Shown piece after piece: positions 9,535 to 17,802 of a stretch of DNA of 64,000 nt. Numbering within the stretch: the stretch's first letter is position 1; the number at the start of each line of letters is the position of its first letter. The notes beneath the pieces were generated by a model, which saw nothing but the letters and a program-made list of their open reading frames with translations, had not been told where the DNA came from and made no database searches. The translations under genes and the position numbers were made by a program. Source of the DNA: Pseudomonas viridiflava (GTDB lineage: Bacteria > Pseudomonadota > Gammaproteobacteria > Pseudomonadales > Pseudomonadaceae); assembly GCF_900580865.1 (NCBI RefSeq), contig NZ_UTBZ01000060.1:1-64000 (forward strand), given 5' to 3'.

Positions 9535-10575
9535 ATGTCTGCGCCACACGATCATGTGTCTTCTGCTGTCTCGTCCTCGTTGTCTCTCGAAGCGCTGACG
9601 CAACTGCTTGAAACGATTTTTCTGCGCCACGGTACCTCTGCCGAAGTCGCGCAAGTGCTGGCCGCCAACTGTGCCGGGGCCGAGCGCGATGGTGCCCACA
9701 GCCACGGCGTGTTCCGTATTCCCGGGTATGTCTCGACCCTTAAAAGCGGCTGGGTCAACGGCCACGCCGTGCCGCAAGTCGAAGATGTCGCGTCGGGGTT
9801 TGTCCGTGTCGATGCCGGCAACGGTTTCGCGCAACCGGCGCTGGCCGCCGCCCGGCCGTTGCTGGTGGAGAAGGCGCGCAGTGCCGGGATTGCCGTGTTG
9901 GCAATTCGTAACTCGCATCACTTCGCCGCGTTGTGGCCGGACGTCGAGCCGTTCGCCGATGAAGGTCTGGTGGCGCTGAGCGTGGTCAACAGCATGACCT
10001 GCGTGGTGCCCCACGGCGCCGACCGGCCGCTGTTCGGTACCAACCCGATTGCGTTTGCCGCACCACGGGCCGGCGCCGCGCCGATTGTCTTCGACCTGGC
10101 CACCAGCGCGATTGCTCATGGCGACGTGCAGATCGCCGCGCGCAAAGGCGAACGGCTGCCGGCCGGGATGGGCGTGGACAGCCTCGGTCAGCCGACTCAG
10201 GATCCCAAAGCGATTCTTGAGGGTGGAGCACTGTTGCCGTTCGGTGGCCATAAAGGTTCGGCGCTGTCGATGATGGTCGAGCTATTGGCTGCAGCACTCA
10301 CGGGGGGCAATTTCTCCTTTGAATTCGATTGGTCCAATCATCCCGGAGCGAAAACGCCGTGGACCGGGCAGTTGCTGATCGTCATCGATCCGAGCAAAGC
10401 CGCCGGGCAGGGTTTTGCCGAGCGCAGTGGCGAGCTGGTGCGGCAGATGCACGGTGTCGGGCTCAAGCGTTTGCCGGGGGATCGTCGGCATTGGCAGCGC
10501 AGTAAGTCGCTGGCTGAGGGTGTTGTGCTGGAGGCGCAGACGCTGGCGCAGTTGCGTGAGTTGGCGGGGGTGTGA
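9535..10575 (+). CDS. dpkA: Delta1-piperideine-2-carboxylate / pyrroline-2-carboxylate reductase
   Basis: This cytoplasmic NADPH-dependent enzyme belongs to the Ldh2/malate-lactate dehydrogenase-like family. DpkA reduces the cyclic imine from D-lysine to L-pipecolate and also acts in D-proline breakdown. The 346-residue product matches Pseudomonas DpkA over its full length, including RDGAHSHGVFRIPGYV, NSHHFAALWPDVEPFA, PLFGTNPIAFAAP and LLPFGGHKGSALSMMVELL. ATG at 9535 has GGAG about 7 bases upstream; upstream in-frame codons would only add an unlike leader. It is monocistronic, followed by a family A repeat and a terminator. Confidence 0.92.
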   Translation: MSAPHDHVSSAVSSSLSLEALTQLLETIFLRHGTSAEVAQVLAANCAGAERDGAHSHGVFRIPGYVSTLKSGWVNGHAVPQVEDVASGFVRVDAGNGFAQPALAAARPLLVEKARSAGIAVLAIRNSHHFAALWPDVEPFADEGLVALSVVNSMTCVVPHGADRPLFGTNPIAFAAPRAGAAPIVFDLATSAIAHGDVQIAARKGERLPAGMGVDSLGQPTQDPKAILEGGALLPFGGHKGSALSMMVELLAAALTGGNFSFEFDWSNHPGAKTPWTGQLLIVIDPSKAAGQGFAERSGELVRQMHGVGLKRLPGDRRHWQRSKSLAEGVVLEAQTLAQLRELAGV

Positions 10576-10593
10576 GCAAAGAGCAAAAAGCAA

Positions 10594-10705
10594 AGGCCCC
10601 TCACCCTAGCCCTCTCCCGGAGGGAGAGGGGACTGACTGAGGTGAATGGGAGATGTGCGCCGATGTGAGAGATCGAGCTGAACTCGGGTTTTGAAAGCCT
10701 GAAGC
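10594..10705. repeat. Single copy of repeat family A
   Basis: The segment contains CCCTCACCCTAGCCCTCTCC, GGAGGGAGAGGGGACTGACT and a tail with ATCGAGCTGAACTCGGGTTT. It is the same unit as the arrays at 1-400 and 20.1 kb, here in the orientation of the 20 kb array. It directly follows dpkA. Confidence 0.8.
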
Positions 10706-10737
10706 TGGTCCCAAAGCCGCTGGAATCAAGCAGGCAT

Positions 10738-10772
10738 AAAAAAGGCGAACCCACCGGGTTCGCCTTTTTTGT
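10738..10772. terminator. Bidirectional terminator between dpkA and the DUF883 gene
   Basis: A perfect stem of GGCGAACCC (10744-10752) and GGGTTCGCC (10756-10764) with a 3-base loop is flanked by A6 and T6. It serves both convergent genes. Confidence 0.9.
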
Positions 10773-10783
10773 GGACGTTCGAC

Positions 10784-11101
10784 TCAGCGACGGCCGAGCA
10801 GCAAACCAACCACCAGACCGAAACCGGCGGAGATCGCCACGGTCTGCCACGGATGACCGCCGATGTAGCTTTCGGTGGCTTCGACTGCCGGTTGGGTGCG
10901 ATCGCGCACGCTCGATACCGAATCCAGCGCCTGTTGCAATTTCAGGGCGATTTGTCCGCGCAGCGTTTCCGCTTCTTCGCCGACCAGTGAGGCGCTGCTC
11001 TTGAGCAGTTTGTCGGACTCTTCGATCAGAGCCTGAAGTTCGCTGAAGGCTTGATCCTTGATTTGGTCTTCGGCGGCTTGCACGGCGGATTTGCGGGCCA
11101 T
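10784..11101 (-). CDS. DUF883 (ElaB/YqjD-like) membrane-anchored protein
   Basis: This 105-residue protein has a long amphipathic helical region (EDQIKDQAFSELQALIEESD and onward) and one C-terminal membrane helix, TVAISAGFGLVVGLLLGRR, after the conserved ESYIGGHPWQ. This is the layout of the ElaB/YqjD/DUF883 family, tail-anchored inner-membrane proteins that can bind ribosomes and appear in stationary phase in E. coli. ATG at 11101 is chosen because AAGGAG precedes it by about 8 bases and MARKSA is the usual N-terminus. A longer form starting 22 residues earlier is unlikely. Confidence 0.85.
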   Translation of the reverse strand: MARKSAVQAAEDQIKDQAFSELQALIEESDKLLKSSASLVGEEAETLRGQIALKLQQALDSVSSVRDRTQPAVEATESYIGGHPWQTVAISAGFGLVVGLLLGRR

Positions 11102-11255
11102 TGGGTGACTCCTTGCAGTTGAATGGACAGTGATCAATGGAGTGTGGCGCTTGCTGAAAAGTTGCACTGAATTTAGGTCAGAAAGAAAAACCTGCGCGGG
11201 AGATTTCCGTCGAGCGTGTAAGATGTCGCCATTTTACGCAGCAGGATAATTCCCC

Positions 11256-11510
11256 ATGAGTTTCAATCTGGCCGACAAACCACTCGCAGAGCGCGCCGCG
11301 CTGGAAGACGAGAAATCCCGTCTGTTCGAACTCTGGCAGAACAATCTGGGCAAAGCCAAAGGCGAAGCCGCGCGCTTGTTTGGTGAGCGTGGCAAGCGCA
11401 AAGGCAAATGGGCCGAGTGGGTCCGCGCCGAACTGGACGGCATGTCGCCGCCGGAGTTCGCCAACATGGTGCGCAGTGAAGTCAATCGCCTGATGGCCGC
11501 GAACAAGTAA
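11256..11510 (+). CDS. Conserved small hypothetical protein
   Basis: An 84-residue, highly charged, probably helical cytoplasmic protein that is rich in Glu, Lys and Arg. It has no signal peptide or membrane segment, and there is no catalytic motif I recognise. The N-terminal part (SFNLADKPLAERAALEDEKS) and basic middle (GERGKRKGKWAEW) suggest nucleic acid or protein binding, but this is only a guess. AGGA lies upstream of the ATG. It sits divergently from DUF883 and convergently with a LysR gene, only four bases from that gene's stop. Confidence 0.65.
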   Translation: MSFNLADKPLAERAALEDEKSRLFELWQNNLGKAKGEAARLFGERGKRKGKWAEWVRAELDGMSPPEFANMVRSEVNRLMAANK

Positions 11511-11514
11511 AGTC

Positions 11515-12423
11515 TCAGGTGAACGTGGCGGCAATCGCCTCGCGCACTTTGACCACCACCGGATCGATCTGCGTGCTGGTGCGCCAGCCCAGTTCGATCG
11601 GATAACGCGGCAATTTCAGCGGGCAGGGCAGCAGCGCCAGACTGCTGAGTGCCGCGATACTCTCGGCAGCATGCGCCGGAATCGTCGCCACCGCCCGACT
11701 GCCCTTGAGCAGCCAGGGCAACGCAGCGAAATGCGTGGTCGAGGCGCACACCCGTCGACTCAAGCCCAGCGCCGCCAAACCCTCATCGGTTATCCCGATA
11801 AAACCGCCGGACGACACCAGAATGTGCTCACGGGCGACGAATTCGTCGAGGTCGATCTGCTGCTGGCCGGGCGCAAGACTCGCCGGGTCGACCAGACAGG
11901 CATAACCACCTTCGCCCAACACCTGACGGCTGAGCAGGCGTTCGGCAAAGCCACCCGCTGTGATTGCCAGGTCGATGCTGCGCTCCATCAGGGCGCGGGC
12001 AACGATCTGGCTGTGGGTCTGACGGAAAATCAAGCGCAGCTTCGGTGCACTGCGGGCAATTTCCTCGATCAGGCGGCGACCGTAGGCAATCTCGAAGTCA
12101 TCTGACAGCCCGACAATCACCGAGCGGCCGTCGTATTGATTGGCGGCGGGGTCGACCATTGCCAGACTTTGCCGACATTTGTTCAGCGCCTCGCTGACCA
12201 CCGGTTTCAATTGATTGGCTTTGAGTGTCGGCGCCAGTCCGCGCCCGGTGCGCACGAACAATTGATCGCCGTAGACCTCGCGTAACCGGCGCAGCGCCGC
12301 ACTGACAGCCGATTGCGTCACGCCCAGACGCAACGCCGCGCGGCTGGCGCTGGATTCTTCGTGCAGGGCTTCGAAGACTTTCAGCAAGTTGAGGTCGACG
12401 GTGGCGATATTCATTTGGCTCAT
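11515..12423 (-). CDS. LysR-family regulator divergent from nitrilase gene
   Basis: A 302-residue LTTR with the usual N-terminal winged helix (LNLLKVFEALHEESSASRAA, then VTQSAVSAALRRLREVYGDQ) and a C-terminal periplasmic-binding-like effector domain. It is transcribed away from the nitrilase gene, with 84 bases between the start codons, the classic arrangement for a regulator of its neighbour. The inducer is unknown. A second in-frame ATG three codons later could be the true start; neither has a strong Shine-Dalgarno. It ends four bases from the convergent small hypothetical gene. Confidence 0.88.
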   Translation of the reverse strand: MSQMNIATVDLNLLKVFEALHEESSASRAALRLGVTQSAVSAALRRLREVYGDQLFVRTGRGLAPTLKANQLKPVVSEALNKCRQSLAMVDPAANQYDGRSVIVGLSDDFEIAYGRRLIEEIARSAPKLRLIFRQTHSQIVARALMERSIDLAITAGGFAERLLSRQVLGEGGYACLVDPASLAPGQQQIDLDEFVAREHILVSSGGFIGITDEGLAALGLSRRVCASTTHFAALPWLLKGSRAVATIPAHAAESIAALSSLALLPCPLKLPRYPIELGWRTSTQIDPVVVKVREAIAATFT

Positions 12424-12507
12424 ATCATTCAGCAGTGATCGGGGCTTTATTCATGATCGCGTGGCGCCGCAGAATCAGCAACATCTGAACCTGATGGAGT
12501 CACCTCG

Positions 12508-13431
12508 ATGCCCAAATCAATTGTTGCTGCGCTGCAAATCGGCGCTTTGCCCGAAGGCAAAGACGCCACCCTGGAGCAGATTCTCAGTTGGGAGGGCGCA
12601 ATCACCGAATCCGGTGCGGCGCTGGTGGTGATGCCGGAAGCGCTGCTGGGCGGCTATCCAAAAGGTGAGGGCTTTGGCACGCAATTGGGTTATCGCTTGC
12701 CGGAAGGGCGCGAGGCCTACGCCCGTTATTTTGCCAACGCGATCGATGTTCCTGGCGCCGAGACCCATGCACTGGCCGCGCTGTCGGTGCGCACTGGGGC
12801 CAATCTGGTGATCGGCGTGATCGAGCGCGCCGGCAGCACCTTATATTGCACGGCGCTGTATTTCGATCCGCAGGGCGGGCTTGTCGGCAAACACCGCAAA
12901 CTGATGCCGACCGGCACCGAACGGCTGATCTGGGGCAAGGGCGACGGCTCGACTTTGCCGGTGCTCGAGACGCAGGTCGGCAAGCTCGGCGCGGTGGTGT
13001 GCTGGGAAAACATGATGCCGCTGCTGCGCACGGCAATGTACGCCAAGGGCATTGAAGTCTGGTGCGCGCCGACCGTCGATGAGCGCGAAATGTGGCAGGT
13101 CAGCATGCGGCATATCGCCCACGAAGGCCGCTGCTTTGTGGTCAGTGCGTGCCAGGTGCAGGCTTCGCCCAACGAACTGGGCGTAGAGATCGCCAATTGG
13201 CCGGCGGACCGGCCGTTGATTGCCGGTGGCAGCGTAATTGTCGGGCCGATGGGGGATGTGCTGGCGGGGCCGTTGCGGGGTGAGGCGGGGTTGCTGACCG
13301 CAGAAATCGATACGGATGAGCTAGTGCGTGCGCGGTATGACTACGACGTGGTTGGCCACTATGCGCGGCCGGATGTGTTTGAGTTGAGTGTGGATGAGCG
13401 GGCCAAACCGGGCGTGCGTTTCAACACATAA
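12508..13431 (+). CDS. Nitrilase (carbon-nitrogen hydrolase family)
   Basis: A 307-residue cytoplasmic hydrolase that would convert a nitrile to the acid and ammonia. The catalytic triad is complete: Glu44 in [10 protein letters not shown], Lys131 in HRKLMPT and Cys165 in VVCWENMMP. The CWEN form and the [19 protein letters not shown] segment place it with true nitrilases rather than amidases. The usual length is 300-350 residues. The substrate cannot be read from sequence. The divergent LysR gene is the likely regulator. A REP pair follows the stop codon. Confidence 0.88.
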   Translation: MPKSIVAALQIGALPEGKDATLEQILSWEGAITESGAALVVMPEALLGGYPKGEGFGTQLGYRLPEGREAYARYFANAIDVPGAETHALAALSVRTGANLVIGVIERAGSTLYCTALYFDPQGGLVGKHRKLMPTGTERLIWGKGDGSTLPVLETQVGKLGAVVCWENMMPLLRTAMYAKGIEVWCAPTVDEREMWQVSMRHIAHEGRCFVVSACQVQASPNELGVEIANWPADRPLIAGGSVIVGPMGDVLAGPLRGEAGLLTAEIDTDELVRARYDYDVVGHYARPDVFELSVDERAKPGVRFNT

Positions 13432-13451
13432 CCCCAGTCCGATAGAGAACT

Positions 13452-13543
13452 TGTGGGAGCGAGCCTGCTCGCGAAAGCGGAGTGTCAGTCAACGAAAATA
13501 TTGAGTGTGACGACGCATTCGCGAGCAGGCTCGCTCCCACAGG
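13452..13543. repeat. REP pair, family B (REPIN-like)
   Basis: TGTGGGAGCGAGCCTGCTCG and its reverse complement CGAGCAGGCTCGCTCCCACA form two inverted copies about 90 bp apart. It lies between the convergent nitrilase and GNAT genes. This is the REP doublet class mobilised in trans by RAYT transposases in Pseudomonas; no RAYT gene is in the window. Confidence 0.9.
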
Positions 13544-13549
13544 GGGGGC

Positions 13550-14110
13550 TCACAAGGCCAGGTTTTTTTGGCGTTGCTGCCATTCTTCGCGAGTGATTTC
13601 CCAAAGCTCCCGAGGAAAACGCCCACCGACGAAATCGCCTTCATCTGTCCGGATCAAGCGCATCCCCGCGTGCTCCGAGAGCTTGCGCGAGCCGATGTTC
13701 GGCGCGGCTTTCGGCACGCGCATCAGCGGGCGTTGCAGAACGTTGAACCAGTAATCGGTCACCACCGCGCAGGCCTCAGTCATCAACCCCTGACCCTGCC
13801 ACGCCGGCGCCAGCCAGAATCCACGGTGGTTGTCCGGTTGATCCATCAGGCTGATCTTGCCGATCAATTGCTCCGGCGCCGATTTCAGGCGAATCGTCCA
13901 AGCCCATTCCTTGCCCGCCGCGACCGCCGGCAAGGCAATGTCGCGCAGATAGGCGAGGGCAGCGTCCTCCGGATACGGCCATGGCACGGCCGCGTTCAGA
14001 TAACGCACCACGTCCCAATGCGGAAATTCGCGCTGCACGGCTTCGGCATCGGCCAGTTGCAATGGGCGCAGGATCAGTCGTTCGGTGTACAGCGTCGGTG
14101 TGTCTTCCAT
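13550..14110 (-). CDS. GNAT-family N-acetyltransferase (RimJ-like)
   Basis: A 186-residue acetyltransferase of the RimJ/RimL-like branch. The N-terminal TERLILRPLQLADAEAV and the acetyl-CoA region GFWLAPAWQGQGLMTEA, followed by a cofactor-contacting NIGSRKLSEHAGM, are characteristic. It would transfer an acetyl group to an amine on a protein N-terminus or small molecule; the substrate is unknown. It is monocistronic, and its 3' end abuts a REP pair. Confidence 0.87.
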   Translation of the reverse strand: MEDTPTLYTERLILRPLQLADAEAVQREFPHWDVVRYLNAAVPWPYPEDAALAYLRDIALPAVAAGKEWAWTIRLKSAPEQLIGKISLMDQPDNHRGFWLAPAWQGQGLMTEACAVVTDYWFNVLQRPLMRVPKAAPNIGSRKLSEHAGMRLIRTDEGDFVGGRFPRELWEITREEWQQRQKNLAL

Positions 14111-14163
14111 AAACCTGCAGCCTCCATGAATGTCTTTAAGGAACGAAGCAGGCTAACGCATTT

Positions 14164-14637
14164 TTACCAGGTCGCGGCACTGGCCTTGGGCAGGCTGAGC
14201 TTGCCGCTGTCGACAAAGCGCATGGTGCCGAACAAGCCACCGGCGAGTTTGCCGCGCAGCACGTAAGGCAGGTTGTCGAGGGTTTGCGTCTGGCTCAGGC
14301 CGAGGGTCTGGCGCAGGACCGAAAATGCCGAGATGCTCACGGGTACTGTGACGATGCTTTCGGAAAACCGTGGGATCGAGCCGCTCTGATCGCTGACACC
14401 GGAGGCCAGAGAATGGCCGTTGACCTCCAGATCCAGGGCGATGCCGTTGTAGTCGATGGCGGTTTCATTGGGGTTCTGTACGCGTAGCTTGATGGCGAAA
14501 CGTACTTCCAGATCCTGGCTCGGCAATGGTTCGAGACCGACCACGTTGATGTTTACCGGATCACGGTTGGGGAACAGCGCGCAGGCGCTGAGGGACAGCA
14601 GCAGTAACGACAGAATGACGGCGTGCAAACGGCGCAT
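14164..14637 (-). CDS. LEA type 2 (water-stress/hypersensitive response domain) lipoprotein
   Basis: A 157-residue lipoprotein. The lipobox LSLSAC, with the modified Cys near residue 19, follows a hydrophobic signal. The mature part is a LEA-2/WHy beta-sandwich: VNINVVGLEPLPSQDLEVRF, then LRVQNPNETAIDYNGIALDL. WHy-domain proteins bind or stabilise partners under stress. Asn after the acylated Cys+1 is absent (Ala follows), so there is no inner-membrane retention signal of the Asp+2 kind. It lies downstream of the permease gene on the same strand but is separated from it by a terminator. Confidence 0.85.
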   Translation of the reverse strand: MRRLHAVILSLLLLSLSACALFPNRDPVNINVVGLEPLPSQDLEVRFAIKLRVQNPNETAIDYNGIALDLEVNGHSLASGVSDQSGSIPRFSESIVTVPVSISAFSVLRQTLGLSQTQTLDNLPYVLRGKLAGGLFGTMRFVDSGKLSLPKASAATW

Positions 14638-14652
14638 AAACAGTCTCTCAAC

Positions 14653-14687
14653 AAAAAAGGGCTGAACCGTTATCGGCTCAGCCCTTT
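14653..14687 (-). terminator. Terminator of the purine permease gene
   Basis: AAAGGGCTGA (14656-14665) pairs with TCAGCCCTTT (14678-14687). On the minus strand the stem is followed by a run of T residues. It lies between the permease stop and the LEA-2 start. Confidence 0.8.
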
Positions 14688-14704
14688 CTGTGAAAGGCCA
14701 GGCG

Positions 14705-16171
14705 TTAGCGGTTCAACTGTGCGACAGCCGTCGCTGGAGCGGGTTCACCTTTGGCCGGCATATCCGGGTTTTCCATGACCTGAAGAATAGAAGCTTCCGG
14801 GTCGAAGTCGTCTTCTTCCAGCTCGATGAATTCTTCCGGCAGGAAGATGTTCAACACGATAGCGCACAACGCACCGACGGTGATCGGCGATTCGAAGATG
14901 TTGCGCAGCGCTTGCGGCAGTTCACGCAGTACTTCCGGCACCGCCGCGATGCCCAGGCCCATGCCCAGCGAAATCGCCACGATCAGCATGTTGCGTCGGT
15001 GCAGGCCGGCTTCAGCGAGGATCTTGATCCCGGCCACCGCCACAGTGCCGAACATCACCAGTTCGGCACCGCCGAGTACCGGTTTCGGCATCAGTTGCAG
15101 CACTGCGCCGATCATCGGAAACAGCCCCAGCAGCACCAGCAAACCGGCAATGAAGAAGGCCACGTAACGGCTGGCTACGCCAGTGAGCTGAATCACGCCG
15201 TTGTTCTGCGCGAAGGTCACCATTGGCATGCTGTTGAACACCGCAGCCATGGCCGAATTGAGGCCGTCGGCGAGCAGGCCGGATTTGATCCGGCGGATGT
15301 ACAGCGGGCCTTTGACCGGTTGCCGGGAGATCATCGAGTTGGCGGTCAGATCACCGGCAGCCTCCAGCGGCGAGACGAGGAAAATCACCGCCACCGGCAC
15401 GAACGCCACCCAGTCGAAGTTGAAACCGTATTTGAACGGCACCGGCACGCTGACCAGCGGCACTTCGGGCATCGAGGCGAAATCCACCGTGCCCATCAAC
15501 CAGGCGACCACGTAGCCGAGGGTCAGGCCGATGACGATCGCGCCCAGACGCAGAAACGGCACATCGACGCGGTTCAGCACAACGATGGTGCCGATCACCA
15601 GCGCGGCGAGGAAGATGTGGCTGGCCGCACCCAGATCAGGCGCGCCGAAGCCGCCGGCGATGTCGTTCATTGCCACTTTGATCAGCGACAGGCCCATCAG
15701 GGTGATGATGGTGCCGGTGACCACCGGGGTGATCAGCATGCGCAGTTTGCCGATGAACTGGCTCAGCACCACTTCGATGAAGGCTGCGAAAAAACACACG
15801 CCGAAGATCGTCGAGAGGATTTCATCGGTGCCGCCACCGCGCGCCTTGACCATGAAACCGGCGCTGAGAATTACGCTGATAAAGGAAAAACTGGTGCCTT
15901 GCAGGCACAACAATCCGGAACCCACCGGGCCAAAACGCTTGGCCTGGACGAAAGTGCCGAGCCCGGACACGAACAGCGCCATGCTGATCAGGTAGGGGAT
16001 TTCGCTTTGCAGACCGAGGGCGCCGCCCATGATCAGGGTGGGAGTAATGATGCCGACGAAGCTGGCCAGCACATGTTGCAGCGCGGCAAATACGGTGGCA
16101 GTCAGGTGCGGGCGGTCGTTGAGGCCGTAAATCAGGTCGTTGTTGCGCGGGGCTTTTTCAGAGGCGGTCAT
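14705..16171 (-). CDS. NCS2-family nucleobase (xanthine/urate-type) permease
   Basis: A 488-residue polytopic inner-membrane protein of the NCS2/NAT family with about 12-14 hydrophobic segments. Family features are FAALQHVLASFVGIITPTLI at the start, SPLEAAGDLTANSMISR and NSMPMVTFAQNNGVIQLTGV, the NAT signature region in which QNNGVIQLT is typical of xanthine and urate carriers. A charged cytoplasmic tail (LEEDDFDPEAS) ends the protein. Transport is by proton symport in known members. ATG at 16171 gives MTASEKAPRNNDLIYG, matching relatives; a longer reading would add an unlike proline-rich leader. No purine catabolism genes are adjacent. Confidence 0.88.
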   Translation of the reverse strand: MTASEKAPRNNDLIYGLNDRPHLTATVFAALQHVLASFVGIITPTLIMGGALGLQSEIPYLISMALFVSGLGTFVQAKRFGPVGSGLLCLQGTSFSFISVILSAGFMVKARGGGTDEILSTIFGVCFFAAFIEVVLSQFIGKLRMLITPVVTGTIITLMGLSLIKVAMNDIAGGFGAPDLGAASHIFLAALVIGTIVVLNRVDVPFLRLGAIVIGLTLGYVVAWLMGTVDFASMPEVPLVSVPVPFKYGFNFDWVAFVPVAVIFLVSPLEAAGDLTANSMISRQPVKGPLYIRRIKSGLLADGLNSAMAAVFNSMPMVTFAQNNGVIQLTGVASRYVAFFIAGLLVLLGLFPMIGAVLQLMPKPVLGGAELVMFGTVAVAGIKILAEAGLHRRNMLIVAISLGMGLGIAAVPEVLRELPQALRNIFESPITVGALCAIVLNIFLPEEFIELEEDDFDPEASILQVMENPDMPAKGEPAPATAVAQLNR

Positions 16172-16301
16172 GGTGTTTTGCGCGCCGCGAGGCGGGGCCG
16201 GGTCAGAAAATGGAGGCGCAGGATGCCGGAAGAGGGCGGCGAGGGCAACGAGCAATAACTGCCTGAAAGGTCAGGATTTATTGGTTGCTATCGGCAAAAG
16301 C

Positions 16302-16395
16302 CTTGTAGGAGCTGTCGAGTGAAACGAGGCTGCGATCTTTTGATCTTGAAAAGCAGAATCAAAAGATCGCAGCCTGCGGCAGCTCCTACAGGCAG
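16302..16395. repeat. REP pair, family C
   Basis: TGTAGGAGCTGTCGAGTGAA, with GCTGCGATCTTTTGATCTTG, faces AAAAGATCGCAGCCTGCGGC and AGCTCCTACA. The inverted copies of the GATCGCAGCC element lie upstream of the permease and beside the LysR remnant. The same family recurs at 23.5, 24.5, 38.4 and 60.9 kb. Confidence 0.85.
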
Positions 16396-16419
16396 TTGAA
16401 GGCACCTGGTAAATCCCCT

Positions 16420-16533
16420 TCAAAGGCTTTTGCGCATCCCCGGCACCTGCGCCTGATGCCGCGCCAGATGAAATGCCACATCAACACTCAGTTCGCCTTC
16501 TCGCACCGGCCGCAGCAGACCTTTGGCCTGCAT
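16420..16533 (-). pseudogene. Possible remnant: C-terminal tail of a LysR-type regulator
   Basis: A 37-codon reading frame ends in TGA and begins MQAKGLLRPVREGELSVDVA, continuing with FHLARHQAQVPGMRKSL. This resembles the last strand-helix of LysR effector domains (pattern GxLxPVxEGE...xVxFxLxRHQ...). No DNA-binding or effector domain precedes it; a REP-like element (GGGAGCGCGCCTGCTCAG) and the aldo/keto reductase gene lie immediately upstream. I read it as the remaining tail of a deleted LysR gene. The alternative is chance similarity in a short frame. Confidence 0.4.
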
Positions 16534-16556
16534 AACCCCTATGGGAGCGCGCCTGC

Positions 16557-17609
16557 TCAGGCCACCGGGATGATCGGCAGGTCCAACGTCTGCGGGCCGG
16601 TAAAGCGCGGCGCGGCATTGGCAATCGTCTCGTGCGGAACACCGGCCGGCACGCTGCTGCTGTCTTCCAGCCGAGCCATTTGCTGTTCGCTCAGTTGCAC
16701 CTCGAGCGCGCCGAGGGTGGCATCCAGTTGTTCGCGGGTACGCGAGCCGAGGATCGGAATCAGCGCGGTAGTCGAGCGCCGGGCCTTTTCGCGAAGCCAG
16801 GCGATGGCGACGTGGGTTGGGCTGGCGTCGATTTCTGTGGCTACGGCCAGCAACGTATCGAGCAGGGCGGTTTCGCGGGCGCTTTTTTCTGCATGCACCA
16901 ACATGCCAAGTTTGCTGGCGCGGTTGTTGTCATCGCCACCGCGATACTTGCCGGTCAGGAAGCCACCGGCCAGTGGCGACCACAGAGTCGCCGCAAGTCC
17001 AAGCGCTTCGACCATCGGCAGCAATTCGCGCTCGGCGCTGCGTTCGGCGAGGCTGTACTCGACCTGAATCGCTGCAATTGGCGCGAAGCCGCGCACTTCC
17101 GCCAGTACGTCGGCGCGGGAAATGCGCCACGCCGGGAAGTTCGACAAACCGGCATAGTGAATCTTGCCGGCGCGCACCAGGTCATCGAAACCGCGCAGGA
17201 TTTCTTCCATGGGCGTCACGCCATCGGTCACGTGGGCCCAGAACAGATCGATGTGATCGGTGTTCAAGCGTTTGAGACTTTCCTCAACCGCGCGCACCAT
17301 GTTTTTACGGCTGTTGCCAGTGTGGGAAATGCCGTCGGCCGGGGTTGTGCCCATGCTGTACTTGGTGGCGATCACCAGCCGGTCACGCTCCGGCGCAATG
17401 AATTCGCTGAGCATCGACTCCGATTGCCCGCCCTGATAGCCATTGGCGGTATCAATGAAATTGCCGCCGGCATCGAGAAACCCGTCAAAGATGCGTTTGG
17501 CTTCATCACGTTCGGCGCCGTGGCCCCAGCCGGTGCCAAAATTTCCGGCGCCCAACGCCAATTCCGATACGCGCAGGCCGGTTTTACGGCCGAAAACCTT
17601 GTAATGCAT
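16557..17609 (-). CDS. Aldo/keto reductase
   Basis: A 350-residue cytoplasmic NADPH-dependent oxidoreductase with the (beta/alpha)8 AKR fold. The catalytic tetrad residues are recognisable: Asp and Tyr in FIDTANGYQGG, Lys in LVIATKYSMG and His in LFWAHVTDG. IPILGSRTREQLDATLGALE is the cofactor-binding C-terminal segment. It belongs to the group of general stress AKRs (about 330-350 residues), which reduce aldehydes and ketones; the exact substrate is unknown. The ATG start gives MHYKVFGRKTGLRVSEL, the normal first strand. A possible LysR remnant lies just downstream. Confidence 0.9.
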   Translation of the reverse strand: MHYKVFGRKTGLRVSELALGAGNFGTGWGHGAERDEAKRIFDGFLDAGGNFIDTANGYQGGQSESMLSEFIAPERDRLVIATKYSMGTTPADGISHTGNSRKNMVRAVEESLKRLNTDHIDLFWAHVTDGVTPMEEILRGFDDLVRAGKIHYAGLSNFPAWRISRADVLAEVRGFAPIAAIQVEYSLAERSAERELLPMVEALGLAATLWSPLAGGFLTGKYRGGDDNNRASKLGMLVHAEKSARETALLDTLLAVATEIDASPTHVAIAWLREKARRSTTALIPILGSRTREQLDATLGALEVQLSEQQMARLEDSSSVPAGVPHETIANAAPRFTGPQTLDLPIIPVA

Positions 17610-17802
17610 GGCGACGCTCCAGATAGAAAGAGTGGCAAGAATAAAATTACGAACAACATATTTTGCTCAATATGATGTCGGTAATATTCGGCGTCAAGTG
17701 CCTTGTTGCTCAACGGTCATTCGATCCGCCCGGCGTGATAGTGAATGGGCGGTTGCCGATCGGGATCTTTGCCGTAGTGGTAGTCGTGGCATACTGCCGC
17801 GC

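Noticed and set aside
14690..16258. A 522-codon open frame antisense to the purine permease gene
   Set aside because: Its translation is His/Arg/Gln-rich with no domain, while the opposite strand encodes a full NCS2 permease. It is a shadow caused by high GC at third positions.
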